From positions 759,906 to 823,905 of the forward strand of contig CAVXXT010000008.1 in NCBI GenBank assembly GCA_963765815.1: a stretch of 64,000 nucleotides of DNA. Reading direction: 5' to 3'. Below are positions 24,580 to 32,080 of the stretch, in pieces. The notes beneath the pieces are model-generated. The model was not told the DNA's origin and did no database searches. It saw only the letters and a program-made list of their open reading frames with translations. The translations under genes were made by a program, and so were the position numbers. Source of the stretch: DATLNF01 sp963765815 (GTDB lineage: Bacteria > Actinomycetota > Actinomycetes > BP-191). The first letter of the stretch is position 1. Every line of letters starts with the position of its first letter.

Positions 24580-24637
24580 GCTCCTCGCTCGGACGTCGCG
24601 TGATCGTCGAGAGCACCGAATAGCATCGGGATCGCTC

Positions 24638-24719
24638 GCGCGCTTGGCGGAACTGGCAGACGCCCCGGCTTTAGGTGCCGGTGCCTTCGGGTGTGGGGGT
24701 TCGAGTCCCCCAGCGCGCA
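24638..24719 (+). tRNA. tRNA-Leu (anticodon TAG)
   Basis: Acceptor GCGCGCT pairs with AGCGCGC, followed by discriminator A. The anticodon stem CCGGC/GCCGG encloses loop TTTAGGT, giving anticodon TAG for CTA codons. A long variable arm (about 13 nt) marks a class II tRNA, and the T arm is GGGGG-TTCGAGT-CCCCC. CCA is not encoded. Confidence 0.95.
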
Positions 24720-24816
24720 CTGCGGACCGTGCGGCAGGACCCGGTCCCCCCGGGCGCGAAGGGTGCGACGTACCGCGGCCGCTCGACGGCCCGGCCGCAC
24801 CTGATGGAGGCACCTC

Positions 24817-26328
24817 GTGGCCCGACCCGGACGCCGACTGCTGTCGACGCTCGCCGGACTCGCCCTGCTCGTCGTCGTGCCGCTGCCCAGCGGCTCCGCG
24901 GCCGAGCCGCCGCAGACCGGCTTCGAGGCCAACGGCGGGACCGCGTGGACGACGCACGAGGAGGAGCTGGCGTTCCTCGACGCCGTCGACAAGGGCAGCG
25001 AGCGCGTCGACCTCGAGGTGATCGGCCACACCGAGGACGGCAAGCCACTGCACCTCGTGCGGCTCGGCTACCCACGCCCCAGGTCCGCCGCAGCGGCGCG
25101 CAACGAGCCGGTCGAGATGCACATCTGCACCCAGCACGGCAATGAGGCGGCCGGCCGCGACGCCTGCCTGTCCTACCTGCGCGACCTCGCCTTCACGACC
25201 GAGCCCGGGCTGATCGAGCAGATGACCGAGACGACGATCCTGTTCGTCCCGACGGTGAACCCGGACGGCCGGCAGAACAACGTGCGCGAGAACCTCGCCG
25301 GGGTCGACATCAACCGCGACCACCTCAACCTGGTCTCGCCGGAGGCGCGCGCGATCGCCGCCGTCGTCCGCGACTACGAGCCGGAGATGTCCGTCGACCA
25401 CCACGAGTACGGCCCGGGTACGCCGCTGCTGTACGACGACGAAGTCCTCTACATGTGGCCGCGCAACCTCAACGTCGACGCCGAGATCCACGACCTCGGC
25501 GTCGAGTTCGCGGTCGACCACCTCAACCCGTGCCTCGCCGAGAAGGGCTTCAGCTCCGACGAGTACGGCATCGACGCCGTGGCCGACCAGGACGTCCAGC
25601 AGACCGCCGGCGACGGCGACGAGGGCATCGCGCGCAACCTGATGGGCCTTCGGCACACCGTCGGCATCCTGGTGGAGAGCGGGGTCACCCAGAACCTGCT
25701 CAACGGCCCCGGCGAGGTCATGACGGCCGAGAACCAGAAGCGACGGGTGGCCAGCCAGGTCGCGACCATCGGCTGCACGCTCGACTGGTTCGGCGTGAAC
25801 GCGACCCGGCTCGTGACCGCTCAGCGCGGCTCGGTCGAGCGCAAGATCGCCGAGGGCCGCAACCAGTCCGCGCCGGTCTACTTCCAGGGCCAGGACGAGG
25901 ACACGACGCTGCTCGGCAACGCGCCGGCGAACGAGGAGGCGCCGGCGCCGTGCGCCTACGACCTCACGTCGGCCCAGGCCGCCGAGCTGGCGGAGGTGTT
26001 CGAGCTGCAGCGCATCGTGACGACGCCGCGGGCGGGCGGCGTACGGGTGTCGATGGCCCAGGCCGCCGAGCCGGTCATCCCGCTGCTGCTCGACGCCCGC
26101 AACACCGATCGCGCAGCCACCGAGGGCACGCCGGTCGACGTCTGCCCGGCGAGCGGCCCGGCGCAGCCCGCTCCCGTACGGCCGCGGCCCGCCCCGCCCG
26201 CTCCCGCAGCACCCGCTCCGGCACCGGCCCAGCTGCCGAGCACTGGCGGCGGCGTCGGCGCGGCGCTCGCCGGACTCGCTTTGATCACGGTCGCGGCATC
26301 CGTGCGAGCGGTGCGCGTCGCCCGATAG
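24817..26328 (+). CDS. LPxTG cell-wall M14 zinc carboxypeptidase
   Basis: A 503-aa protein. Signal peptide 1-29. The M14 zinc ligands are H107 and E110 (QHGNEAAGR) and H195 or H196 (VDHHEYG). Substrate residues appear in PTVNPDGRQ and GVDINRDHL, and the likely catalytic glutamate is E287 in ILVESG. After a Pro/Ala linker, LPSTGG near residue 473, a hydrophobic helix and a basic end form a sortase signal. Members remove C-terminal residues from peptides. The start is GTG 24817. Confidence 0.9.
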   Translation: MARPGRRLLSTLAGLALLVVVPLPSGSAAEPPQTGFEANGGTAWTTHEEELAFLDAVDKGSERVDLEVIGHTEDGKPLHLVRLGYPRPRSAAAARNEPVEMHICTQHGNEAAGRDACLSYLRDLAFTTEPGLIEQMTETTILFVPTVNPDGRQNNVRENLAGVDINRDHLNLVSPEARAIAAVVRDYEPEMSVDHHEYGPGTPLLYDDEVLYMWPRNLNVDAEIHDLGVEFAVDHLNPCLAEKGFSSDEYGIDAVADQDVQQTAGDGDEGIARNLMGLRHTVGILVESGVTQNLLNGPGEVMTAENQKRRVASQVATIGCTLDWFGVNATRLVTAQRGSVERKIAEGRNQSAPVYFQGQDEDTTLLGNAPANEEAPAPCAYDLTSAQAAELAEVFELQRIVTTPRAGGVRVSMAQAAEPVIPLLLDARNTDRAATEGTPVDVCPASGPAQPAPVRPRPAPPAPAAPAPAPAQLPSTGGGVGAALAGLALITVAASVRAVRVAR

Positions 26329-26380
26329 GGTCCGCCGCAGGGGAGTCGCCGACGTGGCGGCCTACTGACCGGGGGACCGC

Positions 26381-27130
26381 GTGCAGGTGGCCGGCCAGCC
26401 GCTCGTGCTCATGGAGAAGGTCAACAAGACCTTCGGCGACCTCCACGTGCTCGTCGACGTCGACCTGGTGGTCGACCGCGGCGAGGTGGTCGTCGTCCTC
26501 GGGCCGTCCGGCTCGGGCAAGTCGACGCTGTGCCGCTGCATCAACCGGCTCGAGTCGATCGACAGCGGATTCATCTCCATCGACGGCGTGCCGTTGCCGG
26601 AGGAGGGTCGCGAGCTCGCGCGGCTGCGCGCCGACGTGGGCATGGTCTTCCAGTCGTTCAACCTCTTCGCGCACATGTCGGTGCTCGACAACGTCACACT
26701 CGGGCCGATCCGGGCACGCAAGGTCGCGCGCAAGGAGGCCGAGGAGCGCGCCCGCGAGCTGCTCGACCGCGTCGGCATCGGCGACAAGGCCGGCCGCTAT
26801 CCCGCGGAGCTCTCCGGTGGCCAGCAGCAGCGCGTTGCTATCGCGCGATCGCTGGCCATGGACCCCAAGCTGATCCTCTTCGACGAGCCGACCTCCGCGC
26901 TCGACCCTGAGTTCATCAAGGAGGTGCTCGACGTCATGACCGAGCTCGCGGCCGACGGCATGACCATGGTGGTCGTGACGCACGAGATGGGCTTCGCCCG
27001 CTCGGTCGCGCAGCGGGTCGTCTTCATGGACCACGGCCGCATCGTCGAGGCCGCGCCGCCCGAGCAGTTCTTCACCGCGCCCGAGACCGACCGGGCCAAG
27101 GACTTCCTCTCCAAGATCCTCGCCCACTGA
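26381..27130 (+). CDS. gluA: Glutamate-type ABC importer, ATP-binding subunit
   Basis: A 249-aa polar-amino-acid ABC ATPase. Walker A GPSGSGKST is at 41-49, the Q-loop is Q91 in VFQSFNLFAH, the signature LSGGQ is at 144-148 and Walker B LILFDEP is at 164-170, with the H-loop in VVVTHEMGFA. It heads a four-gene operon with a binding lipoprotein and two permeases. The order A-B-C-D matches gluABCD of Corynebacterium, so glutamate is the likely but unproven substrate. Confidence 0.92.
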   Translation: MQVAGQPLVLMEKVNKTFGDLHVLVDVDLVVDRGEVVVVLGPSGSGKSTLCRCINRLESIDSGFISIDGVPLPEEGRELARLRADVGMVFQSFNLFAHMSVLDNVTLGPIRARKVARKEAEERARELLDRVGIGDKAGRYPAELSGGQQQRVAIARSLAMDPKLILFDEPTSALDPEFIKEVLDVMTELAADGMTMVVVTHEMGFARSVAQRVVFMDHGRIVEAAPPEQFFTAPETDRAKDFLSKILAH

Positions 27131-27168
27131 CCGTTCGACCCGATTCAGCACCGAGAAGGGACATCGCA

Positions 27169-28041
27169 ATGCGCAGTCGCAGGATGCTCAGCACCGTCGC
27201 GCTCGTCGCGTCGCTCGCGCTCGCCGTGAGCGGCTGCGGCGACGACGACAAGGACGGCACCAGCAACGAGCCCAAGAAGACCGAGTTCGCCGCCGGCTCG
27301 ACGATGGAGCGGCTGCAGAAGGCCGGCACGATCAAGATCGGCACCAAGTTCGACCAGCCGCTGTTCGGCCTGAAGGGCGTGTCCGGCAAGGTCGAGGGCT
27401 TCGACGTCGAGATCGGCAAGATCATCGCGTCCGAGCTGGGCATCCCGGAGAGCGGCATCGAGTTCGTCGAGTCGATCTCGAAGAACCGGGAGGACTACAT
27501 CGTCAACGGCACCGTCGACGTCGTCGTCGCGACGTACACGATCAACGACAAGCGCAAGGAGAAGGTCGCCTTCGCGGGTCCGTACTACACCGCGGGCCAG
27601 GACATCATGGTGAAGAAGGACAACACCACGATCACCGGCAAGGAGTCGCTCGCCGGCAAGAAGGTCTGCTCGGTCACCGGCTCCACGCCGGCGACCCGGG
27701 TGAAGGAGCAGGTGCCCACGGCCCAGCTCACCCTCTTCGGCACCTACACCGAGTGCGTCGAGGCGATGCGCAACGGCCAGGTCGAGGCCACCACGACCGA
27801 CAACGTCATCCTGCTCGGCCTGATCGACAAGAGCCCGGACGAGTTCAAGCTGGTCAACAAGCCGTTCAGCGACGAGCCGTACGGCATCGGCGTGAAGAAG
27901 GAGGACGCCGCCTTCCGCACGTTCATCAACGACCTGCTCGAGAAGATTTACTCCGACGGCCGCTACAAGAAGGCGTACGACGCCACGCTCGGCAAGGTGC
28001 AGGCCGAGATGCCCACGCCTCCGCCGGTCAACCGCTACTAG
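27169..28041 (+). CDS. gluB: Glutamate-type solute-binding lipoprotein
   Basis: A 290-aa periplasmic-binding-protein type 2 (SBP family 3). The lipobox AVSGC places the lipidated cysteine at 23. Binding-lobe motifs include GFDVEIGKIIASELG and ATYTINDKRKEKVAFAGPYY and VEAMRNGQVEATTTDN. It is tethered to the outer face of the membrane and delivers substrate to the GluC/GluD permeases. GAGAAGGGA precedes the ATG. Confidence 0.92.
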   Translation: MRSRRMLSTVALVASLALAVSGCGDDDKDGTSNEPKKTEFAAGSTMERLQKAGTIKIGTKFDQPLFGLKGVSGKVEGFDVEIGKIIASELGIPESGIEFVESISKNREDYIVNGTVDVVVATYTINDKRKEKVAFAGPYYTAGQDIMVKKDNTTITGKESLAGKKVCSVTGSTPATRVKEQVPTAQLTLFGTYTECVEAMRNGQVEATTTDNVILLGLIDKSPDEFKLVNKPFSDEPYGIGVKKEDAAFRTFINDLLEKIYSDGRYKKAYDATLGKVQAEMPTPPPVNRY

Positions 28042-28074
28042 TCACACCAGAAGCAGCCTGCGGATCACTCGCGC

Positions 28075-28719
28075 GTGGACGCCGTACTCGACAACCTCGA
28101 CGCCTTCGGCGACGGGTTGCTCACGACGCTGAAGCTCAGCGTGGTGTCGTTCGCGATCGCGATGGTCCTCGGCTGTGTCATCGCGACGTTCCGGGTGAGC
28201 CCGGTCGCCCCTCTGCGGGCGGCCGGGCTCATCTACGTCGAGACGTTCCGCAACATCCCGCTGACCGTGTTCTTCGCGCTCGCGGTCTTCGGGCTGCCGA
28301 AGGTCGGGATCAGCATCTCGTTCTTCGCCTTCGCCGTGATGGTGCTGTCCATCTACACCGGCGCCTTCGTCAGCGAGGCGCTGAGGTCGGGCATCAACAC
28401 GGTCGCGGCCGGCCAGGCCGAGGCCGCGCGGTCGATCGGACTCACGTTCGGGCAGACGCTGCGGCTGGTCGTCGTGCCACAGGCGCTGCGCACCGTCGTG
28501 CAGCCGCTCGGCAGCCTCTTCATCGCGCTCGCGAAGAACAGCGCCATCGCTTCGGCATTCGCCGTCATCGAGCTGACGTCGACCTTCGACCAGCTGACCG
28601 AGAAGGAGGCGGAGACCGCGGTCCTCCTCGCGGGCACTGCGCTTGCCTACCTCGTCATCACGGTGCCGGCTGGCCTGCTGACCGGCGTTATCGAGCGTCG
28701 GGTGGCGTTCAAGCGATGA
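28075..28719 (+). CDS. gluC: Glutamate-type ABC importer permease 1
   Basis: A 214-aa HisM-type permease with five hydrophobic segments. It has the ATPase-coupling loop EALRSGINTVAAGQAEAARS followed by IGLTFGQTLRLVVVPQALR. GTG 28075. The stop overlaps the start of permease 2. It forms the membrane channel with GluD. Confidence 0.91.
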   Translation: MDAVLDNLDAFGDGLLTTLKLSVVSFAIAMVLGCVIATFRVSPVAPLRAAGLIYVETFRNIPLTVFFALAVFGLPKVGISISFFAFAVMVLSIYTGAFVSEALRSGINTVAAGQAEAARSIGLTFGQTLRLVVVPQALRTVVQPLGSLFIALAKNSAIASAFAVIELTSTFDQLTEKEAETAVLLAGTALAYLVITVPAGLLTGVIERRVAFKR

Positions 28720-29579
28720 CGACGGTCCTCTACGACGAGCTCGGCCCGCGCGGGCGGCGCCGGGTCCGCATCGCGTCGGTCGTCGGCTACGCCGGGATCG
28801 CGATCGTGCTGCTGGTCGCTCTGCGACGTCTCGACGCCAAGGGACAGCTCGAAGGTCGCCGATGGAAGAACCTCACCAACCCCGATCTGCTCGAGTTCCT
28901 CGGCAAGGGACTGTGGGCCAACGTGAAGGCCGCCCTCGTCGCCATGGCGCTGGCGCTGCTCTTCGGCGCGGTGATGGCGCTGCTGCGCCTCTCCCGCAAC
29001 CCGATCCCTCGGTACGTCGCGGGCGCGGTCGTCGAGTTCTTCCGCGCGCTGCCCCAGCTGCTGCTCATCCTCGGCGCGGCGATCGTGCTGCCTCGCTACG
29101 GCTACGAGCTGCCGGTCTTCGTCTACCTGATCGTCGGCCTCACGCTCTACCAGGGCTCGGTGCTGGCCGAGATCCTCCGCGCGGGAATCCTGTCGCTCGA
29201 CCGCGGGCAGAGCGAGGCGGCGTACTCCGTCGGGCTCTCCTACGGGCAGACGATGCGGCTGGTCGTCGTCCCGCAGGCGGTCCGTCGGATGCTGCCGTCG
29301 ATCGTCAGCCAGCTCGTCACCCTCTTCAAGGACACCTCGCTCGGCTTCGTCATCGGCTACGAGGAGATGCTTCGCCGCGGCAAGTTCGCCACCGTCGAGT
29401 TCAGCGAGTCGCTGCTGCAGATCTACGTCCTCATCGCCGCGGTGTTCGTCACCGTCAACGTCTGCTTGTCGCGCTTCGCCCGCTGGCTCGAGGGCCGGCA
29501 GCAGCGCAAGTACGGCGCCGCCGGCGCGGCGGCCGCCGTCACCGGCGTCGAGGACCTCGCCGTCCTTGACACCAAGTAG
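28716..29579 (+). CDS. gluD: Glutamate-type ABC importer permease 2
   Basis: A 287-aa permease. A 60-residue cytoplasmic/first-helix extension precedes the HisM-like core. The coupling loop is EILRAGILSLDRGQSEAAYS, then VGLSYGQTMRLVVVPQAVR. The ATG overlaps the gluC stop. The stop codon at 29577-29579 touches a 77-bp nested inverted repeat, which probably ends transcription for this operon and for the convergent ABC-F gene. Confidence 0.91.
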   Translation: MTTVLYDELGPRGRRRVRIASVVGYAGIAIVLLVALRRLDAKGQLEGRRWKNLTNPDLLEFLGKGLWANVKAALVAMALALLFGAVMALLRLSRNPIPRYVAGAVVEFFRALPQLLLILGAAIVLPRYGYELPVFVYLIVGLTLYQGSVLAEILRAGILSLDRGQSEAAYSVGLSYGQTMRLVVVPQAVRRMLPSIVSQLVTLFKDTSLGFVIGYEEMLRRGKFATVEFSESLLQIYVLIAAVFVTVNVCLSRFARWLEGRQQRKYGAAGAAAAVTGVEDLAVLDTK

Positions 29580-29655
29580 CCGACTTCACCCACCCCCACG
29601 TCGGGAAATCGCCGAAATCGGCGGCAATTCAGACGTGCAGGTGGGTGAAGTCGGC
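29579..29655. terminator. Nested inverted repeat between convergent genes
   Basis: Perfect 16-bp arms (29579-29594 and 29640-29655, core GACTTCACCCAC) enclose a second stem CACGTC/GACGTG and a third, CGCCG-AAAT-CGGCG. It fills the gap between the stops of gluD and the ABC-F gene. No T-run follows, so a bidirectional terminator is likely but not certain. Confidence 0.65.
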
Positions 29656-29658
29656 GTA

Positions 29659-31242
29659 CTAGAAGTCCCACACGGGGTCGATGGACTCGCGGACGGTGCC
29701 GTCGTCGCTGACGACGAGGAACCGGTCGAAGGACCGCATGAACCAGCGGTCGTGGGTGACGGCGACGACGGTGCCGTCGAACTGCGCGAGCCCGTCCTCG
29801 AGCGCCTCGGCGGACGCGAGGTCGAGGTTGTCGGTGGGCTCGTCGAGCAGCAGCAGCGTCACGCCGTGCACCTCGAGCAGCAGGATCTGGAACCGCGCCT
29901 GCTGGCCGCCCGAGAGCTGGCCGAACCGCTGGTCCGCCGCGCCGTCGAGCTCGTAGCGGCGCAGCGTCCCGACCGCCTTGCCGCGGTCCATGCCCTCGGC
30001 CCAGAGCAGGTCGACCAGCGTCCGCTCCTGCAGCGCCGAGCTGTCGTGCGTCTGCGCGAAGTAGCCCGGTACGACGCGCGCCCCGAGCTTCCACTCGCCG
30101 GAGTGCTTGATCTCCTCGCCGGCGAGCAGGCGCAGCAGGTGGCTCTTTCCGGTGCCGTTGGGACCGAGGACGCCGACGCGCTCGCCGTAGAAGATCTCGG
30201 TGGTGGTCGGCTTCGTGAGCCCGGTCAGCTCCAGGTCGGTCAGCGTGATCGCGCGTACGCCGGTGCGGCCGCCGCCGAGGCGCATCGTGACCTTCTGCTC
30301 CTTCGGCCGCTCGGCCGGCGGGCCGGCCTCCTCGTACTTGCGCAGCCGGGTCTGCATGGCCTTGTAGCGGCTGGCCATGTCGGGCGAGATCGAGGCCTGC
30401 ACCTTCAGCGTGTTGACCAGGTCGATCAGCCGCTGGTGCTCCTCGTCCCAGCGCCGGTGGAGCTCGTCGAGCCGCTCCAGCCGCGCCTTGCGCGCGTCGT
30501 GGTACGTCGCGAAGCCGCCGCCGTGCACCCACGCCGTACGCGCCTCGACCGTGACCATCCGGTTGGCGGTGTTGGCCAGCACCTCGCGGTCGTGCGTGAC
30601 GAAGAGGATCGTCTTGGGGCAGTCGCGGATCGCCTGCTCGAGCCAGCGCTTGCTCGGCACGTCGAGGTAGTTGTCCGGCTCGTCGAGCAGCAGCACGTCC
30701 GCGTCGCCGCGCAGCAGTGCCTGCAGCGCGAGCTTCTTCTGCTCGCCGCCGGACAGCGTGCGCACCGTGCGGTGCTCGCACTCGGCCAGCGTCCAGCCGA
30801 GCGCCGACGTGGTGCAGGTGTCCCAGAGCACCTCGATGTCGTAGCCGCCGGCGTCTCCCCAGGCCGCGAGCGCGCTCGCGTAGCGCATCTGGGTCTTCTC
30901 GTCGTCGGCCTCCATCATCGCCAGCTCGGCCGCGTCGAGGGCGGCCGCCGCCTCGCGCACGGCGATCGGCGCCAGGCCCAGCAGCAGGTCGCGCACCGTC
31001 GACTCGTCGCGGATCGACCCGATGAACTGCCGCATCACGCCGAGGTGGCCGCCGACCGTGATCGTGCCCGCGGCGGGGGTGAGGTCCCCGCTGAGCAGGC
31101 GCAGGAGGGTGGTCTTGCCCGCGCCGTTGGCGCCGACCAGCGCGACGTGCTGCCCCTCGCCGACCCGGAACGAGGTGTCCTCGAGGAGGGGGCGCCCGTC
31201 GGGCAGCACGTAGCCGAGGTGGCTGACCTCGAGATGACCCAT
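29659..31242 (-). CDS. ABC-F family ATPase
   Basis: A 527-aa soluble protein with two ABC cassettes. Walker A motifs are GANGAGKTT (37-45) and GPNGTGKSH (360-368). Signatures are LSGGEQ (163-168) and LSGGQQ, and Walker B is VLLLDEPDNYLD and LLLLDEPTDNLD. There is no membrane domain. ABC-F proteins act on the ribosome (translation factors or antibiotic protection), and which subgroup this belongs to is not clear. ATG 31242 follows GGGAGG by about ten bases. Confidence 0.91.
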   Translation of the reverse strand: MGHLEVSHLGYVLPDGRPLLEDTSFRVGEGQHVALVGANGAGKTTLLRLLSGDLTPAAGTITVGGHLGVMRQFIGSIRDESTVRDLLLGLAPIAVREAAAALDAAELAMMEADDEKTQMRYASALAAWGDAGGYDIEVLWDTCTTSALGWTLAECEHRTVRTLSGGEQKKLALQALLRGDADVLLLDEPDNYLDVPSKRWLEQAIRDCPKTILFVTHDREVLANTANRMVTVEARTAWVHGGGFATYHDARKARLERLDELHRRWDEEHQRLIDLVNTLKVQASISPDMASRYKAMQTRLRKYEEAGPPAERPKEQKVTMRLGGGRTGVRAITLTDLELTGLTKPTTTEIFYGERVGVLGPNGTGKSHLLRLLAGEEIKHSGEWKLGARVVPGYFAQTHDSSALQERTLVDLLWAEGMDRGKAVGTLRRYELDGAADQRFGQLSGGQQARFQILLLEVHGVTLLLLDEPTDNLDLASAEALEDGLAQFDGTVVAVTHDRWFMRSFDRFLVVSDDGTVRESIDPVWDF

Positions 31243-31331
31243 GGGCGCAAACCTCCCACGTCCGCGCGGCCGGGGCATGTCGATTGCGAGACGGGGTGGC
31301 GGTAGCGTGCGGCGTCGAGAAGGGGGTGCGC

Positions 31332-31775
31332 ATGCCGACGTACCGGGTTGTCACGGATGTGCCCGTCGAGCCGCAGGCGGCGTTCGAAGCGGTCGCCGAC
31401 CTGCCGGGCCACGCCGCCTGGGCCGCGGATCCGATCGAGGTGACCGCTGTCGACGACGCCCCGATCGGCGTGGGGAAGCGCTACGTCTCGACCGCGACGT
31501 CGAAGGGCAAGTCGTTCACGGCTGACCTGGTGGTGACCGAGTACGACGCCCCGCGCGCGTTCGCGTTCACCGCCGTGGATGCGACCGGCTGCTACCAGCA
31601 CCGGTTCACCGTCTCGCCCGCCGAGGGCGGGGCGCACGTCGAGCGGGAGATCCACGGCGACCTCACGCCGTCGCAACGGCTGCTCTTCACCCTCGTCTAC
31701 CTGCCGGTCAAGCGGCCGAACGCCCGCAAGGCCATGGCCCGGCTCAAGGAGACGGTGGCGGCGCGCGCCCGGTAG
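31332..31775 (+). CDS. SRPBCC/polyketide-cyclase-like protein
   Basis: A 147-aa START-like fold protein. The order is strand, helix (VEPQAAFEAVADLPGHAAWA), strands (GVGKRYVSTATSKGKSFTAD) and a long C-terminal helix (LPVKRPNARKAMARLKETVA). These proteins bind hydrophobic ligands and the ligand is unknown. AAGGGGG lies seven bases before the ATG. The gene ends 14 bp before the GlnR-like box of the next operon and is probably separate from it. Confidence 0.85.
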   Translation: MPTYRVVTDVPVEPQAAFEAVADLPGHAAWAADPIEVTAVDDAPIGVGKRYVSTATSKGKSFTADLVVTEYDAPRAFAFTAVDATGCYQHRFTVSPAEGGAHVEREIHGDLTPSQRLLFTLVYLPVKRPNARKAMARLKETVAARAR

Positions 31776-31789
31776 CGGTGTGGCGCGAT

Positions 31790-31827
31790 GTCACACGCGC
31801 GTAACACCGCGGAATCCGCACCGAAAC
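31790..31827 (+). promoter_or_regulatory. GlnR-like box upstream of the winged-helix/antiporter operon
   Basis: Four pentamers at exact 11-bp period: GTCAC (31790), GTAAC (31801), GAATC (31812) and GAAAC (31823). The GlnR consensus is gTnAc-n6-GaAAc repeated twice, and the third pentamer is the weak one. The box ends ten bases before the -10 TACCGT, the same geometry as at the amt promoter (34780-34817). Confidence 0.6.
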
Positions 31828-31837
31828 GACGGCTCCC

Positions 31838-31849
31838 TACCGTGCGGAC
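31838..31849 (+). promoter_or_regulatory. Leaderless -10 TACCGT before ATG 31850
   Basis: TACCGT (31838-31843) plus six bases precedes ATG 31850. It lies ten bases beyond the GlnR-like box, so the box covers the -35 region, a position suited to activation. Confidence 0.6.
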
Positions 31850-32080
31850 ATGCCGCTCGAGCCCTTGACCCCACGAGAGCGCGCAGTGCTCGAGGCGCTC
31901 GAGGCCGACCGCGGCCGGGTCCTCGGCCGGGCCGAGCTGGCCCGGCGGGCCGGCCTCGACGCGTTGTCCGCCCGACGGGTCGACGCCGTCCTGGTCGGGC
32001 TCCGCCGGCATGTTGGCGCCGAGCTCGTCACCGTGCGCAGCCGCGGCTGGATGCTCACGCGGGCGGGGGCGGACGGCTGA
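31850..32080 (+). CDS. Stand-alone OmpR-type winged-helix protein
   Basis: A 76-aa protein made only of an OmpR/GlnR-type winged helix: LTPRERAVLEALEADRGRVL, then RAELARRAGLDALSARRVDA and LVTVRSRGWMLTRAG. There is no receiver domain. It overlaps the fusion gene by one base (TGATG), so the two are co-translated. It may repress or activate the GlnR-like boxes in this island, which is inferred from domain type and position. It could also be a degenerate leftover. Confidence 0.75.
   Translation: MPLEPLTPRERAVLEALEADRGRVLGRAELARRAGLDALSARRVDAVLVGLRRHVGAELVTVRSRGWMLTRAGADG

Noticed and set aside
26329..26380. GlnR-like box before the glutamate ABC operon
   Set aside because: No pentamers with 6-bp spacing are present. 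The operon may be controlled otherwise.
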